Shown here: positions 1 to 7,825 of the stretch, in pieces | Position numbering within the stretch: the first letter of the stretch is position 1 | Layout of the letters: the number at the start of each line of letters is the position of its first letter | DNA from: a virus | Virus record (IMG/VR): IMGVR_UViG_3300032288_003216 | Span: 1 to 33,781 of that record | Reading direction: 5' to 3' (one strand) | DNA: 33,781 nucleotides | Made by a program: the position numbers and the translations under genes | The notes under the pieces: model-generated | Told to the model about the DNA's origin: nothing | The model's database searches: none | Seen by the model: only the letters and a program-made list of their open reading frames with translations

Positions 1-647
1 GTAATCACACCAAACGTGCTTTTTTAAAATCAAAAAGTGCAACAAAATTGAAAGCCATCATCATACCATATGATAGGCACAAAAATATACCGGATGTAGC
101 ATTAAACTCTATTGGTAATCATCTCAACAGAAAGAGTGATAAAGTAAAAGAAGATGTTAGCATAAACGATGTAGTGAAAGAGTTGCTGAATTATAAAAAA
201 TCAGGTTATGTAATTACAAATGATGTAATTAAAGAAAGATGTGCTAGATATAATTTCGGACCTTCGATGGTTAAATCGACCATTTCAAAATACAAAAAAG
301 AATCGAAGATTGAAGATAACAACATCAGAAATAATCAAACATACTCTAAGCCATCAGAAACTCTTTTGGAACAAATAAGAGAAATCAGGCAAAGTGAAAA
401 CGATGATAGAATTGTAGTGGTTTCATCATCTACCACTCTGACTGTGGATCGCATGACTCAAAAGATGAAAGAACACAATATGAGAAAAGCATTGGTTATG
501 GTACATCACCCAAATAGTACGAAAGAAGATGAATGGTTATCGGGGAGAATGAATTACTTTACTGATAATATTGATTTTTTCAATTCCGATGTTGAAATAG
601 AATTTGAATCAATTAGTGGATGGGGCAAAAGTGATATTTTAGATTAA
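1..647 (+). CDS. Hypothetical protein, 5'-truncated by window start
   Basis: The reading frame (codons counted from base 3) is open from the window edge to the TAA at 645-647, so the true start lies outside. The first in-window start-like codon is TTG at 48, but nothing favours it. The visible part is soluble and charged. It has a helical lysine-rich middle and a C-terminal half with alternating hydrophobic strands (IVVVSSSTTL, then KALVMVHHP), which suggests an alpha/beta domain. No family is recognised. It is followed by a large hairpin that could terminate its transcription. Confidence 0.75.
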   Translation, partial: NHTKRAFLKSKSATKLKAIIIPYDRHKNIPDVALNSIGNHLNRKSDKVKEDVSINDVVKELLNYKKSGYVITNDVIKERCARYNFGPSMVKSTISKYKKESKIEDNNIRNNQTYSKPSETLLEQIREIRQSENDDRIVVVSSSTTLTVDRMTQKMKEHNMRKALVMVHHPNSTKEDEWLSGRMNYFTDNIDFFNSDVEIEFESISGWGKSDILD

Positions 648-693
648 CCCAACATATGGTAAAAATTCATAATATGTCCTAAAATGGGGACTT

Positions 694-830
694 CATAAGT
701 CATTGATTTACAACAAGTTAGCATAAGTCATTGATTGTCAACGAGAAAAAAGTTTATTGACAATCAATGACTTATGCTTTTCGTTTTATAGGGCATTTCA
801 TAACTCGTTGATTGTCAATAAACTTTTTTT
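694..830. repeat. Iterated 20-bp repeats with a 21-bp perfect inverted repeat
   Basis: Four copies of a repeat close to CATAACTCGTTGATTGTCAA lie here: 694-713 (+), 722-741 (+), 757-776 (-) and 799-818 (+). Bases 721-741 and 757-777 form a perfect 21-bp inverted repeat around a 15-base loop, followed by a T-rich stretch. The copies at 746-776 (reverse) and 799-829 match over 31 bases with two differences, because the flank TAAACTTTTTT is repeated too. The last copy ends 8 bp before the -33 element of the promoter at 839. The same repeat recurs at 18195-18505. It could be an operator, a replication iteron or a terminator for the upstream gene. Confidence 0.85.
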
Positions 831-838
831 GGTTGAAA

Positions 839-870
839 TTTGGCCAGTATTGTGGAATTTCGTATATTTG
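839..870 (+). promoter_or_regulatory. Bacteroidetes-type promoter (-33/-7)
   Basis: TTTG at 839-842, a 20-bp spacer, then TATATTTG at 863-870 match the consensus of the primary sigma factor of Bacteroidetes exactly. The predicted transcription start is near 877, about 40 bases ahead of the ATG at 917. The 20-bp repeat array sits immediately upstream, so this promoter is probably controlled through it. Confidence 0.75.
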
Positions 871-916
871 TATTCATTCATTCAGTAACCAATCACACAT
901 TATAAATTTTTTTAAT

Positions 917-1738
917 ATGAGTACAATGAAATTTACAACAATCGGTAATGCGAAAAAACAAACGGGTCTTTCTTATTTAGGTAGTGTGGCGAGTAGTTCA
1001 AAAATCGCTAAGGGTTTACAATATAACGAAATGACGTATATATTGTATTTGGCACCCGCTAGTATGAGTGGGTACAATGTATGTCCAATGAGTACGGAAG
1101 AATGTAGAACTGCATGTTTGAGTGAGAGTGGACACAATCGTATTGATGTTAAGAAGAACGCAATCAATAACGCACGTATCAAAAAAACCAAACTGTTCTT
1201 TGAACAACGTGAGTTCTTTATGGCTTGGTTAGTTACCGAAATTGAGAAAGCGAAATACCAAGCGGAAAGTAGTGGGTATAAGTTTTCAGTTAGATTGAAT
1301 GGTACATCCGATATTGAACCGACACGTTTTCAACACAATGGTAGAGTATTGTTTGAATTGTTTGATGATGTTATGTTTTACGATTATACCAAAGTAGCAA
1401 AACGATTCAACCTATTAGGATTCTATCCTAACTATGATATTACATATTCATTCAGCGGACACAATATGTTCCAATGTTTGGATTTGTTGAATAAAGGTAA
1501 CGGACGTGTGGCTATGGTGTTTGAAGGTAAGGTATTACCACAATCGTTTATGGGTTACAAAGTAATTGATGGTGATGCATACGATATGAGATATTTGGAT
1601 GAGCAAGGTGTTATCGTAGGTTTGAAGTTTAAGAAAGTTCGTAACAAAATCGATACAGCAAATAACGCATTTATCATTCCAATGGATTCTAAATTTAGTG
1701 TTTATGAAAAACAAAGTGAAAAGATTAAGTCAAAATAG
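917..1738 (+). CDS. GP88-family phage protein
   Basis: 273 residues starting at ATG 917, downstream of the predicted transcription start; an upstream TTG at 812 lies before the promoter and is not credible. The segment LAPASMSGYNVCP followed by STEECRTACL matches the hallmark of the phage 'gene product 88' family, with cysteines at 56, 63 and 67 that could bind a metal or an Fe-S cluster. A region of conserved asparagine, tyrosine and histidine residues follows. The biochemical role of the family is unknown to me. First gene of the long operon; its 3' end overlaps the next gene by 35 bases. Confidence 0.8.
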   Translation: MSTMKFTTIGNAKKQTGLSYLGSVASSSKIAKGLQYNEMTYILYLAPASMSGYNVCPMSTEECRTACLSESGHNRIDVKKNAINNARIKKTKLFFEQREFFMAWLVTEIEKAKYQAESSGYKFSVRLNGTSDIEPTRFQHNGRVLFELFDDVMFYDYTKVAKRFNLLGFYPNYDITYSFSGHNMFQCLDLLNKGNGRVAMVFEGKVLPQSFMGYKVIDGDAYDMRYLDEQGVIVGLKFKKVRNKIDTANNAFIIPMDSKFSVYEKQSEKIKSK

Positions 1739-1853
1739 TTCTAAACGTAAAGACCAGCTCGAAGCTGGTCTTTTTGATGGTAGATACCGTGAACGTATTG
1801 TTACGGATAAAAAGAAAAAACAGAGTCGTAATTGGGCTCGCAAAAACAAATAG
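1704..1853 (+). CDS. Small basic protein (49 aa)
   Basis: ATG at 1704 lies inside the end of the preceding gene; the frame reads MKNKVKRLSQN, then a stretch containing KDQLEAGLFDGRYRER, and ends in a lysine-rich tail (KKKKQSRNWARKNK). Composition is strongly basic, suggesting nucleic-acid or ribosome binding. The stop TAG at 1851-1853 is one base before the next ATG, as expected in a translationally coupled operon. The codons for DQLEAGL also form a terminator-like hairpin. I do not recognise a family. Confidence 0.7.
   Translation: MKNKVKRLSQNSSKRKDQLEAGLFDGRYRERIVTDKKKKQSRNWARKNK
1751..1775 (+). terminator. Terminator-like hairpin inside a small gene
   Basis: AGACCAGCT at 1751-1759 and AGCTGGTCT at 1763-1771 form a perfect 9-bp stem with a 3-base loop, followed by TTTT. 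In form this is an intrinsic terminator just after the GP88 stop, yet it lies inside the 49-aa gene at 1704-1853. Translation of that gene would open the hairpin, so it may act as an attenuator. It may also be only a coincidence of coding. Confidence 0.5.
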
Positions 1854-1854
1854 T

Positions 1855-2205
1855 ATGAGTAAAGTAAAAGTATTAGGTACAATGTATGGTATTCAGATTA
1901 CCAAGCCGTGGAACAACGAAATGTATGAACACAATGATTTGGTTGCAGATGAAATGAAAGAAAATCTATTTCAAGCAATTAATGAAGCGTATCAAAAAGA
2001 TGATGAAACATCTTTAAGAGAGATTGGTAAATCATTGTTGGCTTATGGATTCGGACAAGGATATGGTTTGGATGAGATACACGCCGAAATTTGTAGAGAA
2101 TTAGATATGGTTCAAAACTATTGGTTAAATGAGGAGTATCCGTATTTGGTGAAGAAAGGTTATGTTAAAAATACTAAAATGAATTTCATTGGTTATGATA
2201 AATAA
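1855..2205 (+). CDS. Conserved phage-type hypothetical protein
   Basis: 116 residues, ATG at 1855 directly after the stop of the 49-aa gene; a TTG at 1774 in the same frame would overlap that gene fully and is rejected. Soluble, with a helical middle (MKENLFQAINEAYQKDDE) and the segment LLAYGFGQGYGLDEIH. It ends in an aromatic and basic tail. It resembles a family of short phage proteins beginning KVLGT, but no function is known to me. Confidence 0.8.
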   Translation: MSKVKVLGTMYGIQITKPWNNEMYEHNDLVADEMKENLFQAINEAYQKDDETSLREIGKSLLAYGFGQGYGLDEIHAEICRELDMVQNYWLNEEYPYLVKKGYVKNTKMNFIGYDK

Positions 2206-2212
2206 TAAAGGT

Positions 2213-2470
2213 ATGAACAAAGTTAAGGTTAAGTTAGAAATGACTGATTGTATTAAATGTGGGGGCGAGATGCCCCTTCTTCGTTTAGTAAAGTATGGTT
2301 ACAAACATTGTGTTAATTGTAGTTCAGTACAAAAAGTTGGTGGAGTGAAAATCGCTAACCACAAAACAGGTAATGAGATACAAATTGTTCCAATGGAAGA
2401 TGCTATACGTCTTAACAACCTTGCAGCAAGACAGGGTTATGGTGTATGTAAAGGTATGAAACACAATTAA
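2213..2470 (+). CDS. Small C4 zinc-finger protein (TraR/DksA-like finger)
   Basis: 85 residues. CIKCGGEMP at 13-21 and HCVNCSS at 32-38 give a C-x2-C, 16-residue gap, C-x2-C cluster that resembles the zinc finger of TraR/DksA-type proteins, though the coiled-coil part of those proteins is missing. It may bind RNA polymerase or DNA. ATG 2213 is preferred because it follows the previous stop at 2205; ATG 2195 in the same frame is possible. Confidence 0.75.
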   Translation: MNKVKVKLEMTDCIKCGGEMPLLRLVKYGYKHCVNCSSVQKVGGVKIANHKTGNEIQIVPMEDAIRLNNLAARQGYGVCKGMKHN

Positions 2471-2487
2471 AAATTAAAATAAAGTAT

Positions 2488-2859
2488 ATGTTGAACAAAG
2501 AATTTTATCAAAAGTATTTTAGTAATGACCCAAATAGTGAAACTGATGTTTATAATGAGAGGAGTTTGATTAACGAACTATCCTATATGGTAGAACATCA
2601 CGACTATTCTCACCAATTTTCAGATGATAATCGCCATTATATTAGTGGTGAACGTAGTGAAAAAAAGATTCAAGAATTGATACATTCGTTGGTTACGATT
2701 TGTAGAGTAGATGCGGAACGATTGTTGGAAGATTGTTTGTATGAAAGAGATGAACAATATTTGAATGGGCTGACTCACAAAACTATCCGCAATTGGTTTA
2801 AACCATATGTGGAGAATGTAGATAACATTTTTGTAAAACCTAAATTTGATTATGAATAA
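2488..2859 (+). CDS. Hypothetical protein (123 aa)
   Basis: Acidic and histidine-rich in its first half (MVEHHDYSHQF), helical in the second (ICRVDAERLLEDCLYERDE). No membrane segment, signal or known motif. The start is preceded by an A-rich stretch (AAATTAAAATAAAG), the usual start context here. It ends at the start of the next gene, so translation is probably coupled. Confidence 0.75.
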   Translation: MLNKEFYQKYFSNDPNSETDVYNERSLINELSYMVEHHDYSHQFSDDNRHYISGERSEKKIQELIHSLVTICRVDAERLLEDCLYERDEQYLNGLTHKTIRNWFKPYVENVDNIFVKPKFDYE

Positions 2860-2860
2860 T

Positions 2861-3562
2861 ATGAACGGAAAATATATGACAGTATCTAAAAGAACATCAA
2901 CTTACATTGCCACTATTCCAATGAAGAATATTGAGCAGGTTATCGAAGTGAAAAAAACATTAGAACAAATATTTGGGTGGGTTGTATTGAGAGGACGTAA
3001 CTCCGATAGGAAAAAAGTATTGGGTGATGGATATCGACGTGGTACTCAAAACGATATTCCGTGGCGTAAAGCTGAACGTATTGATATATACCTTCATCCT
3101 AAAAATCCGAATTACGAATCGGCTGGAAAGGGCAAGGGTATTCAAAGGCAAAATCTACGAACCTTCAATGTAGGTGCAATGATGTTGGGTATGCAAGGTA
3201 GGGGATTTTATGATGCATATCTTCAAACATTAAGTGAAAAGGGAAAACGTAATCCAAAGTTTTTAAGAAAAATGATGTTGGAAAAATATCAAGACAAATC
3301 ATATAAACTACAAAAAGGTGATTGGGGATATGTTACGCAATCTATTTTGGATTTCGTAGAACAAAAAGGTAGAGCTACATTTACTGAAATGAAAACATAT
3401 TATGATGTGGTTTTGAGAGGTAAATCTCAAATGGAAAATGGTGGTTCCTTCATCCACCATCTCCAATCGTTAGTTAAGATTGTAAATGTTTACAATAGAA
3501 GGTGTAAACGATTGTTAGTAAAAGATATGAATGATGGAAAATATTTTGTAAGTAAATTTTAA
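2861..3562 (+). CDS. Hypothetical protein with possible winged-helix C-terminus
   Basis: 233 residues from ATG 2861 (ATG 2852 in frame is an alternative that overlaps the previous gene by 8 bases). The N-terminal half is basic, with many lysines and arginines. Around residues 150-215 the pattern YVTQSILDFVEQKGRATFTE resembles the first helices of a winged helix-turn-helix, which would fit DNA binding. This resemblance is by eye only. The protein ends three bases before the next start. Confidence 0.7.
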   Translation: MNGKYMTVSKRTSTYIATIPMKNIEQVIEVKKTLEQIFGWVVLRGRNSDRKKVLGDGYRRGTQNDIPWRKAERIDIYLHPKNPNYESAGKGKGIQRQNLRTFNVGAMMLGMQGRGFYDAYLQTLSEKGKRNPKFLRKMMLEKYQDKSYKLQKGDWGYVTQSILDFVEQKGRATFTEMKTYYDVVLRGKSQMENGGSFIHHLQSLVKIVNVYNRRCKRLLVKDMNDGKYFVSKF

Positions 3563-3564
3563 TT

Positions 3565-3768
3565 ATGATTTGGACAATACTATTGATATGGTTGTTGGCT
3601 ACATTACCAATGGTTGTATCAACAATGAAACTTTTAGAAGAACAAAACCGACCTGAAAGACATGGGTTGTTATTTCAAATCATACTGATAATTCAATCAA
3701 TGATTAGACTTCCGCAATACTACTTTTTAGTTATTGCTAACTTTATTGTAAAACTTATTAAAAAATAA
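3565..3768 (+). CDS. Small two-span membrane protein
   Basis: 67 residues. One hydrophobic helix at about 2-20 (IWTILLIWLLATLPMVV) and a second hydrophobic stretch at about 32-62 are separated by a short charged loop, with a lysine-rich C-terminus. Probably inserted in the inner membrane. It sits three bases after the previous gene and three before the next. Function unknown. Confidence 0.7.
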   Translation: MIWTILLIWLLATLPMVVSTMKLLEEQNRPERHGLLFQIILIIQSMIRLPQYYFLVIANFIVKLIKK

Positions 3769-3771
3769 TTT

Positions 3772-4134
3772 ATGTTCAAAGAAATTAGAGAAAAGATTGA
3801 GAAAACAAATGAGCAAAGAATAAAGATGGCTTTGACTCTAATGAATGTAATGAAACATTCTAACGCAGCAACCATTGAACTACGAGCATCCGTTGCGGCA
3901 TCACTATTGGATATGTTAGAAACCGATATGTTGCCAGAAGATGATGGGTTGATTAGAGTAATCAATGAAGGTATTGATGTGGTTTGTAAAGATGCTGAAA
4001 AACATGGAGTGAAAGACCTTCGGAGTAGATTACTGGAAACAATTGTGGTAGCTAAAAAAATCATTGATGAAAAGATTGATAGAGTGAATGAGGGTGATAG
4101 TATTCTTAATAACATTAATTTTAATTTAAACTAA
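3772..4134 (+). CDS. Hypothetical helical protein (120 aa)
   Basis: Almost entirely predicted helix, with alternating charged and hydrophobic residues (KIEKTNEQRIKMALTLMNV) and no cysteine clusters, signal or membrane span. This is typical of small phage proteins that bind a host partner, but no family is recognised. Codon pattern and start context match its neighbours. Confidence 0.75.
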   Translation: MFKEIREKIEKTNEQRIKMALTLMNVMKHSNAATIELRASVAASLLDMLETDMLPEDDGLIRVINEGIDVVCKDAEKHGVKDLRSRLLETIVVAKKIIDEKIDRVNEGDSILNNINFNLN

Positions 4135-4140
4135 TAAACT

Positions 4141-4512
4141 ATGGGATTAGATATGTACGCAATCGCAACACCTGCGCCTCTCAAAGAGGAAGTAGATTTC
4201 TCAACAAATAATGTTGATGGTGAAGAAATAAAATATTGGCGTAAACATCCAAACTTACACGGATGGATGGAAGAACTTTACTATCGTAAGGGTGGTACGG
4301 CTGATTCATTTAATTGTGTCGGTGTGGTATTGACTGAAGATGATTTGGATAAATTAGAAGATGATATTATCAATCGTAATTTACCACATACATCGGGTTT
4401 CTTTTTTGGAGTATCGGATGACGAATCGATAAAAGAAGATTTGGAGTTCATTAAAGTAGCTAAAAGATCTATATCGGATGGAATGACTGTTTACTATACA
4501 AGTTGGTGGTAA
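4141..4512 (+). CDS. Conserved phage hypothetical protein, MGLDMYA family
   Basis: 123 residues. The beginning MGLDMYA, the middle YWRKHPNLHGWMEELY and the segment SGFFFGVSDDE match a widespread family of uncharacterised phage proteins whose members share an N-terminal GLDMY motif, an arginine-lysine/His-Gly-Trp segment and a Gly-Phe-Phe-Phe-Gly segment. The function is not known to me. Complete length for the family. Confidence 0.8.
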   Translation: MGLDMYAIATPAPLKEEVDFSTNNVDGEEIKYWRKHPNLHGWMEELYYRKGGTADSFNCVGVVLTEDDLDKLEDDIINRNLPHTSGFFFGVSDDESIKEDLEFIKVAKRSISDGMTVYYTSWW

Positions 4513-4527
4513 TATAAAAACAAAATT

Positions 4528-5649
4528 ATGAAATTAGATACAATTTACAAATCCACAAAAGGTGGTAAAACGCAAGAGTGGACTATCGAAGTAGTTGGAA
4601 ACAAATATCGAACTATATCAGGTCAAACGGATGGTAAGAAAGTTGTAAGTGAATGGACTGTGTGCTATGGTAAGAACGAAGGTAAAGCAAACGCAACTAC
4701 GGATAAGGAACAAACATTGAAAGAAGCTGAAGCAAAACGTAAGTTGAAGTTGGAAAAAGATTATTCGGAAACAATTAGTGGTATAAATGTTCAAAGACAT
4801 TTCGAACCAATGTTGGCAAGTAAGTGGGAAGATAAGAAAGATACCATTGAATATCCTATCTATTCACAACCGAAGCTTGATGGTATTCGTTGTATCGTAA
4901 ACAAAGATGGTATGTGGAGTCGTAATGGTAAACCGATTATCTCTGCACCGCATATTTACGATTCATTGAAACCATTGTTTGAGGAAAATCCACATTTGGT
5001 ATTTGATGGTGAATTGTACGCTGATAAGTTCGCTAACGATTTCAATAGTATCGTATCATTGGTTAAGAAAACAAAACCGACAGCAAACGATTTGAAAGAA
5101 AGTAAAAAGAACATTCAGTATTGGATATACGATTTACCCCGTTCAGTAGAAGATATGGACTTTACATTTTCAGTTCGTTATGAAGAATTGTATGATATGT
5201 TTATGCATTGGAGTTGTTTCAACGCACATTGTATATTGGTTGATACCGACCTTTGCCAAAGTGAAACTGAACTGATGGAATTCTATGAACATTATGTTAA
5301 TGATGGATTTGAGGGTCAGATGTTGCGTGTTGATACTTGGTACGAAAACAAACGTAGTAAGTTCTTATTGAAACACAAATCATTCATTGACGAAGAATAT
5401 ACTATCGTTGATATTTGTGAAGGTGAAGGTAATAGAGCAGGAACTGCTGGTTACTTTGTGTTTGAAACGGCGGATGGTAAACCTTTCAAATCAAATGTAA
5501 AAGGAACGTGGGAAGAAACGGCTGAGATGTTAAAGAGTAGAAAGAAACTAATCGGTAAGGAAGCAACCGTTAAGTATTTCAATCTAACCCCTGATGGCAT
5601 ACCCCGTTTTCCGTATGTTATTAGTATTGATAGAAATAGTTACGAATAA
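4528..5649 (+). CDS. ATP-dependent DNA ligase with N-terminal WGR-like domain
   Basis: 373 residues. Residues 1-90 resemble a WGR-type domain (EWTIEVVGNKYRT, then VSEWTVCYGKNEGKAN), as in several phage ligases. The nucleotidyltransferase core follows: motif I with the adenylated lysine K116 in QPKLDGIR, then FDGELYAD (motif III), GFEGQMLR (motif IV) and KFLLKHK (motif V). A C-terminal OB-fold-like part ends the protein (GTAGYFVFETADGK). It seals nicks with ATP in replication or repair of phage DNA. Confidence 0.93.
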   Translation: MKLDTIYKSTKGGKTQEWTIEVVGNKYRTISGQTDGKKVVSEWTVCYGKNEGKANATTDKEQTLKEAEAKRKLKLEKDYSETISGINVQRHFEPMLASKWEDKKDTIEYPIYSQPKLDGIRCIVNKDGMWSRNGKPIISAPHIYDSLKPLFEENPHLVFDGELYADKFANDFNSIVSLVKKTKPTANDLKESKKNIQYWIYDLPRSVEDMDFTFSVRYEELYDMFMHWSCFNAHCILVDTDLCQSETELMEFYEHYVNDGFEGQMLRVDTWYENKRSKFLLKHKSFIDEEYTIVDICEGEGNRAGTAGYFVFETADGKPFKSNVKGTWEETAEMLKSRKKLIGKEATVKYFNLTPDGIPRFPYVISIDRNSYE

Positions 5650-5660
5650 AAATAAAATAT

Positions 5661-5870
5661 ATGTTTAACGAAAATGCTATTTGTTGTTCTGGGAATGATT
5701 GTTCAAAAACAACCACCGATGAAAACGCATATGTGGAATTAAGATACGATGCGTATGGAATACCAACAAGATACTATTGCGATGATTGTTATGAAAACAA
5801 TTATCCATATCGTAAAGATGCGTATTATGATTACTTAAACGCAGGTGAGTATTTAGATGATGATTATTAA
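5661..5870 (+). CDS. Small cysteine-rich conserved phage protein
   Basis: 69 residues. Cysteines at CCSGNDC near the start and CDDC at the middle (YYCDDCYENNYPYRKD) suggest a zinc-binding knuckle. The central VELRYDAYGI, then CDDCY and YPYRKD resembles a family of short phage proteins I recognise but cannot name. Very rich in tyrosine and aspartate. Function unknown. Confidence 0.75.
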   Translation: MFNENAICCSGNDCSKTTTDENAYVELRYDAYGIPTRYYCDDCYENNYPYRKDAYYDYLNAGEYLDDDY

Positions 5871-5880
5871 AATAAAAACT

Positions 5881-6132
5881 ATGGATATAAGAGAACAATA
5901 TAGAGAGCGAGCTATTCAATTCGCTAAAGAATGGAGAGAAGATGTAAGTGAACACATTTTGGATATTATGGTTTCTATTATGTGCACGCGTGATAAGAGT
6001 TCTTATTCAGGTGGTGGGTTTGTTCAATCTATTATTGATAACAACCTATACCTTGCTGCAAGTAGAGCGGATGTTGAGTGCAGTAAACACTTAAAGTTAC
6101 TAACGATGTGTAACGCAAATTGTTATTTATAA
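5881..6132 (+). CDS. Hypothetical protein (83 aa)
   Basis: ATG 5881 gives MDIREQYRERAIQF; an ATG at 5857 would overlap the previous gene and code for an unlikely lysine/isoleucine tract. Helical N-terminal half followed by SSYSGGGFVQSIIDNN and two C-terminal cysteines. No family recognised. Confidence 0.7.
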   Translation: MDIREQYRERAIQFAKEWREDVSEHILDIMVSIMCTRDKSSYSGGGFVQSIIDNNLYLAASRADVECSKHLKLLTMCNANCYL

Positions 6133-6143
6133 ATTACAAAATT

Positions 6144-6506
6144 ATGAGATTCAAATCATTTTATCCACCACTATCATACAAAGGTGATAGTTCAGGTCAA
6201 TGGTATGTTATATGTTCATCCGATGGAGATGGGTGGGTTAAAGTTACCCGCCATTATCCTTGGAATGAATTGGAAAAACTTTGGGATAAGATTGAGTATT
6301 CAAAACCAAAAGAGTTCCAAAAAGTCAAAGTGAAAAAAGAATGGAAAGTAGATGGTAGTAAAGGAAATGTATATAGTGTGGTAAATGATGGTGATTTTTG
6401 GACTTGTAGTTGTCCTGCACATGGATTTGGTAGAGGAAAGGATTGTAAACATATAAAACAAATTAAAGATGAAATATCCAAAAAAGGAAGTAGAAAAAAA
6501 GTATGA
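6144..6506 (+). CDS. SWIM zinc-finger protein
   Basis: 120 residues from ATG 6144. The C-terminal part has a SWIM finger: C88-x-C90, ten residues, C101-x-H103 (CSCPAHGFGRGKDCKHI), preceded by beta strands (GNVYSVVNDGDFWT) as usual for the family. SWIM fingers mediate DNA or protein binding. The N-terminal part (residues 1-50, rich in Trp, Tyr and Pro) is unknown. A second SWIM protein with identical spacing is at 8670. The last 38 bases overlap the next gene. Confidence 0.85.
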   Translation: MRFKSFYPPLSYKGDSSGQWYVICSSDGDGWVKVTRHYPWNELEKLWDKIEYSKPKEFQKVKVKKEWKVDGSKGNVYSVVNDGDFWTCSCPAHGFGRGKDCKHIKQIKDEISKKGSRKKV

Positions 6507-6726
6507 AGTAGATCAATACCAACGTGATTCTCTATTCGCCGAACTAAAACAATTTTGTACATTCTCTATCGCAAAAGATAACCACGACTATATTGAAGTG
6601 ACTGAATGGGCAAATGGTGAAGGGTTTGATATTGATATTGAAACATCACAACGTCAGAGATTCCAATTAAGTTGGGGTCAATATGAAGCTTTGAAACATT
6701 TGGTTAATATTATTGAAAATAAATAA
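6469..6726 (+). CDS. Hypothetical protein (85 aa)
   Basis: Starts inside the 3' end of the SWIM gene. Sequence is soluble, with a lysine-rich beginning and a compact alpha/beta core (YIEVTEWANGEGFDIDIE, then FQLSWGQYEALKHLV). The overlap suggests coupled translation. Family not recognised. Confidence 0.75.
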   Translation: MKYPKKEVEKKYEVDQYQRDSLFAELKQFCTFSIAKDNHDYIEVTEWANGEGFDIDIETSQRQRFQLSWGQYEALKHLVNIIENK

Positions 6727-6736
6727 AAAGTAAGTT

Positions 6737-7195
6737 ATGGGATTTTTTAGTTGGAAAACAATGGATACTGATAAAAGTATTAGTAACGCCTATTCAAATA
6801 GAGGCACATTCAGAGTCCAAATGGTGGATGATAAGGGTAATGTATGGACCGAAGATAACTATGAAGGTTATGGTGTATTTGGTGGTAAAGATTACTATGA
6901 GTTGTTAGCTGAAATGAATGGTGAATATGTTGATAAAGAATTTCGTGATACAATTACAGATGAACAATATACAAATATGATGAGAATGGAAGGCATCAAT
7001 ATGGCTTTCAAAGATAATGGAAGTGGTGAACATACGTTTGGTGTTAAGTATCCTAATTTGGTTGAGATGGCAGATGGTTGGAATTATCAGCATTGGGGAC
7101 CCGAAAGTTGTGATGATCAGGGTTATTTTTATGCTGATGATTCTTTTGAAGAAACCGATTGGGATGAGTTTGAAGATGAAGAAAACGAATTTTAA
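6737..7195 (+). CDS. Conserved phage hypothetical protein, MGFFSWKT family
   Basis: 152 residues. The start MGFFSWKTMDTDKSI and the segment NYEGYGVFGGKDYYELLAEM belong to a recognisable family of uncharacterised phage proteins. An acidic tail follows (FEETDWDEFEDEENEF). No enzyme motif is seen. The acidic, aromatic composition would fit protein or nucleic-acid mimicry, but that is only a suggestion. Confidence 0.82.
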   Translation: MGFFSWKTMDTDKSISNAYSNRGTFRVQMVDDKGNVWTEDNYEGYGVFGGKDYYELLAEMNGEYVDKEFRDTITDEQYTNMMRMEGINMAFKDNGSGEHTFGVKYPNLVEMADGWNYQHWGPESCDDQGYFYADDSFEETDWDEFEDEENEF

Positions 7196-7212
7196 TTCTT
7201 AAAAATAGAACG

Positions 7213-7539
7213 ATGAATGTACCACAGAATTATAGAAAAATAAATGGGTATCAATGCGACCCAATTAGATTTGAAATTGGTAGAGAAAATATTGATGAAC
7301 TTTGGGTTTTTAACGATGATTTATGTTTGATGAAAGACTATTGTACGTTAATGACAATAGATTGGAAAAAACGTGAGTTTCATTTAAGAAAATGTGTTTT
7401 AGGTCGTGGATATGATGGTGAAGATATAACTGGTATTCACTATTTCAATAATACCATATGTAAAACTATGGATAGTTTTGCAAAGTATATACTATCGGTA
7501 GTCGAAAAATTATCAAAAATGGGAGTTTACAATAATTAA
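7213..7539 (+). CDS. Hypothetical protein (108 aa)
   Basis: Soluble alpha/beta protein with four cysteines spread along the chain and the segment RKCVLGRGYDGEDITGIHYF. No signal or membrane span. It lies in the dense operon with 17-base spacers on both sides. Family not recognised. Confidence 0.72.
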   Translation: MNVPQNYRKINGYQCDPIRFEIGRENIDELWVFNDDLCLMKDYCTLMTIDWKKREFHLRKCVLGRGYDGEDITGIHYFNNTICKTMDSFAKYILSVVEKLSKMGVYNN

Positions 7540-7555
7540 ATCAAAACAAAAATAT

Positions 7556-7825
7556 ATGGAAATTTATAGATTTTTTATAGATCGTAAAATTACGACTTGG
7601 GTAAGAGAATGGCATCAATGTGAGGCCGAATCATTGGAAGAAGCTAAGAAAGAAATGATTAGTTCGTTTCACAACAATATGTGTGTTGATACATTCGATG
7701 AACAAGAAACTTTAGATGATACGGAAGAATATTTGGAACCTGGAAATAATGGTGGTGAACCAACTGCTGAATTGTATTGCCCTGATGGAAATGATTATGA
7801 AGTATTGGCCACAAACATAAATTAA
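7556..7825 (+). CDS. Hypothetical acidic protein (89 aa)
   Basis: Begins with a strand-like segment YRFFIDRKITTWVREWHQC followed by EAESLEEAKKEM, the layout of small DpnD/PcfM-like proteins (strand, then an 'A-x-S-x-EEA' helix). The second half is acidic and proline/glycine-rich. The gene at 23268 has a similar opening layout. Function unknown. Confidence 0.7.
   Translation: MEIYRFFIDRKITTWVREWHQCEAESLEEAKKEMISSFHNNMCVDTFDEQETLDDTEEYLEPGNNGGEPTAELYCPDGNDYEVLATNIN

Noticed and set aside
812-916. TTG start of the GP88 frame at 812
   Set aside because: It lies upstream of the predicted promoter elements at 839-870, so the leader would not be transcribed from that promoter. ATG 917 fits.
1774-1854. 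TTG start at 1774 for the 1855 gene
   Set aside because: It would cover most of the 49-aa gene at 1704 in another frame. ATG 1855, right after that gene, fits operon spacing.
6469-6506. Programmed frameshift joining the SWIM gene to the 6469 gene
   Set aside because: A run of As is present, but the shift needed is +1, not the usual -1, and the second gene has its own ATG and normal context.
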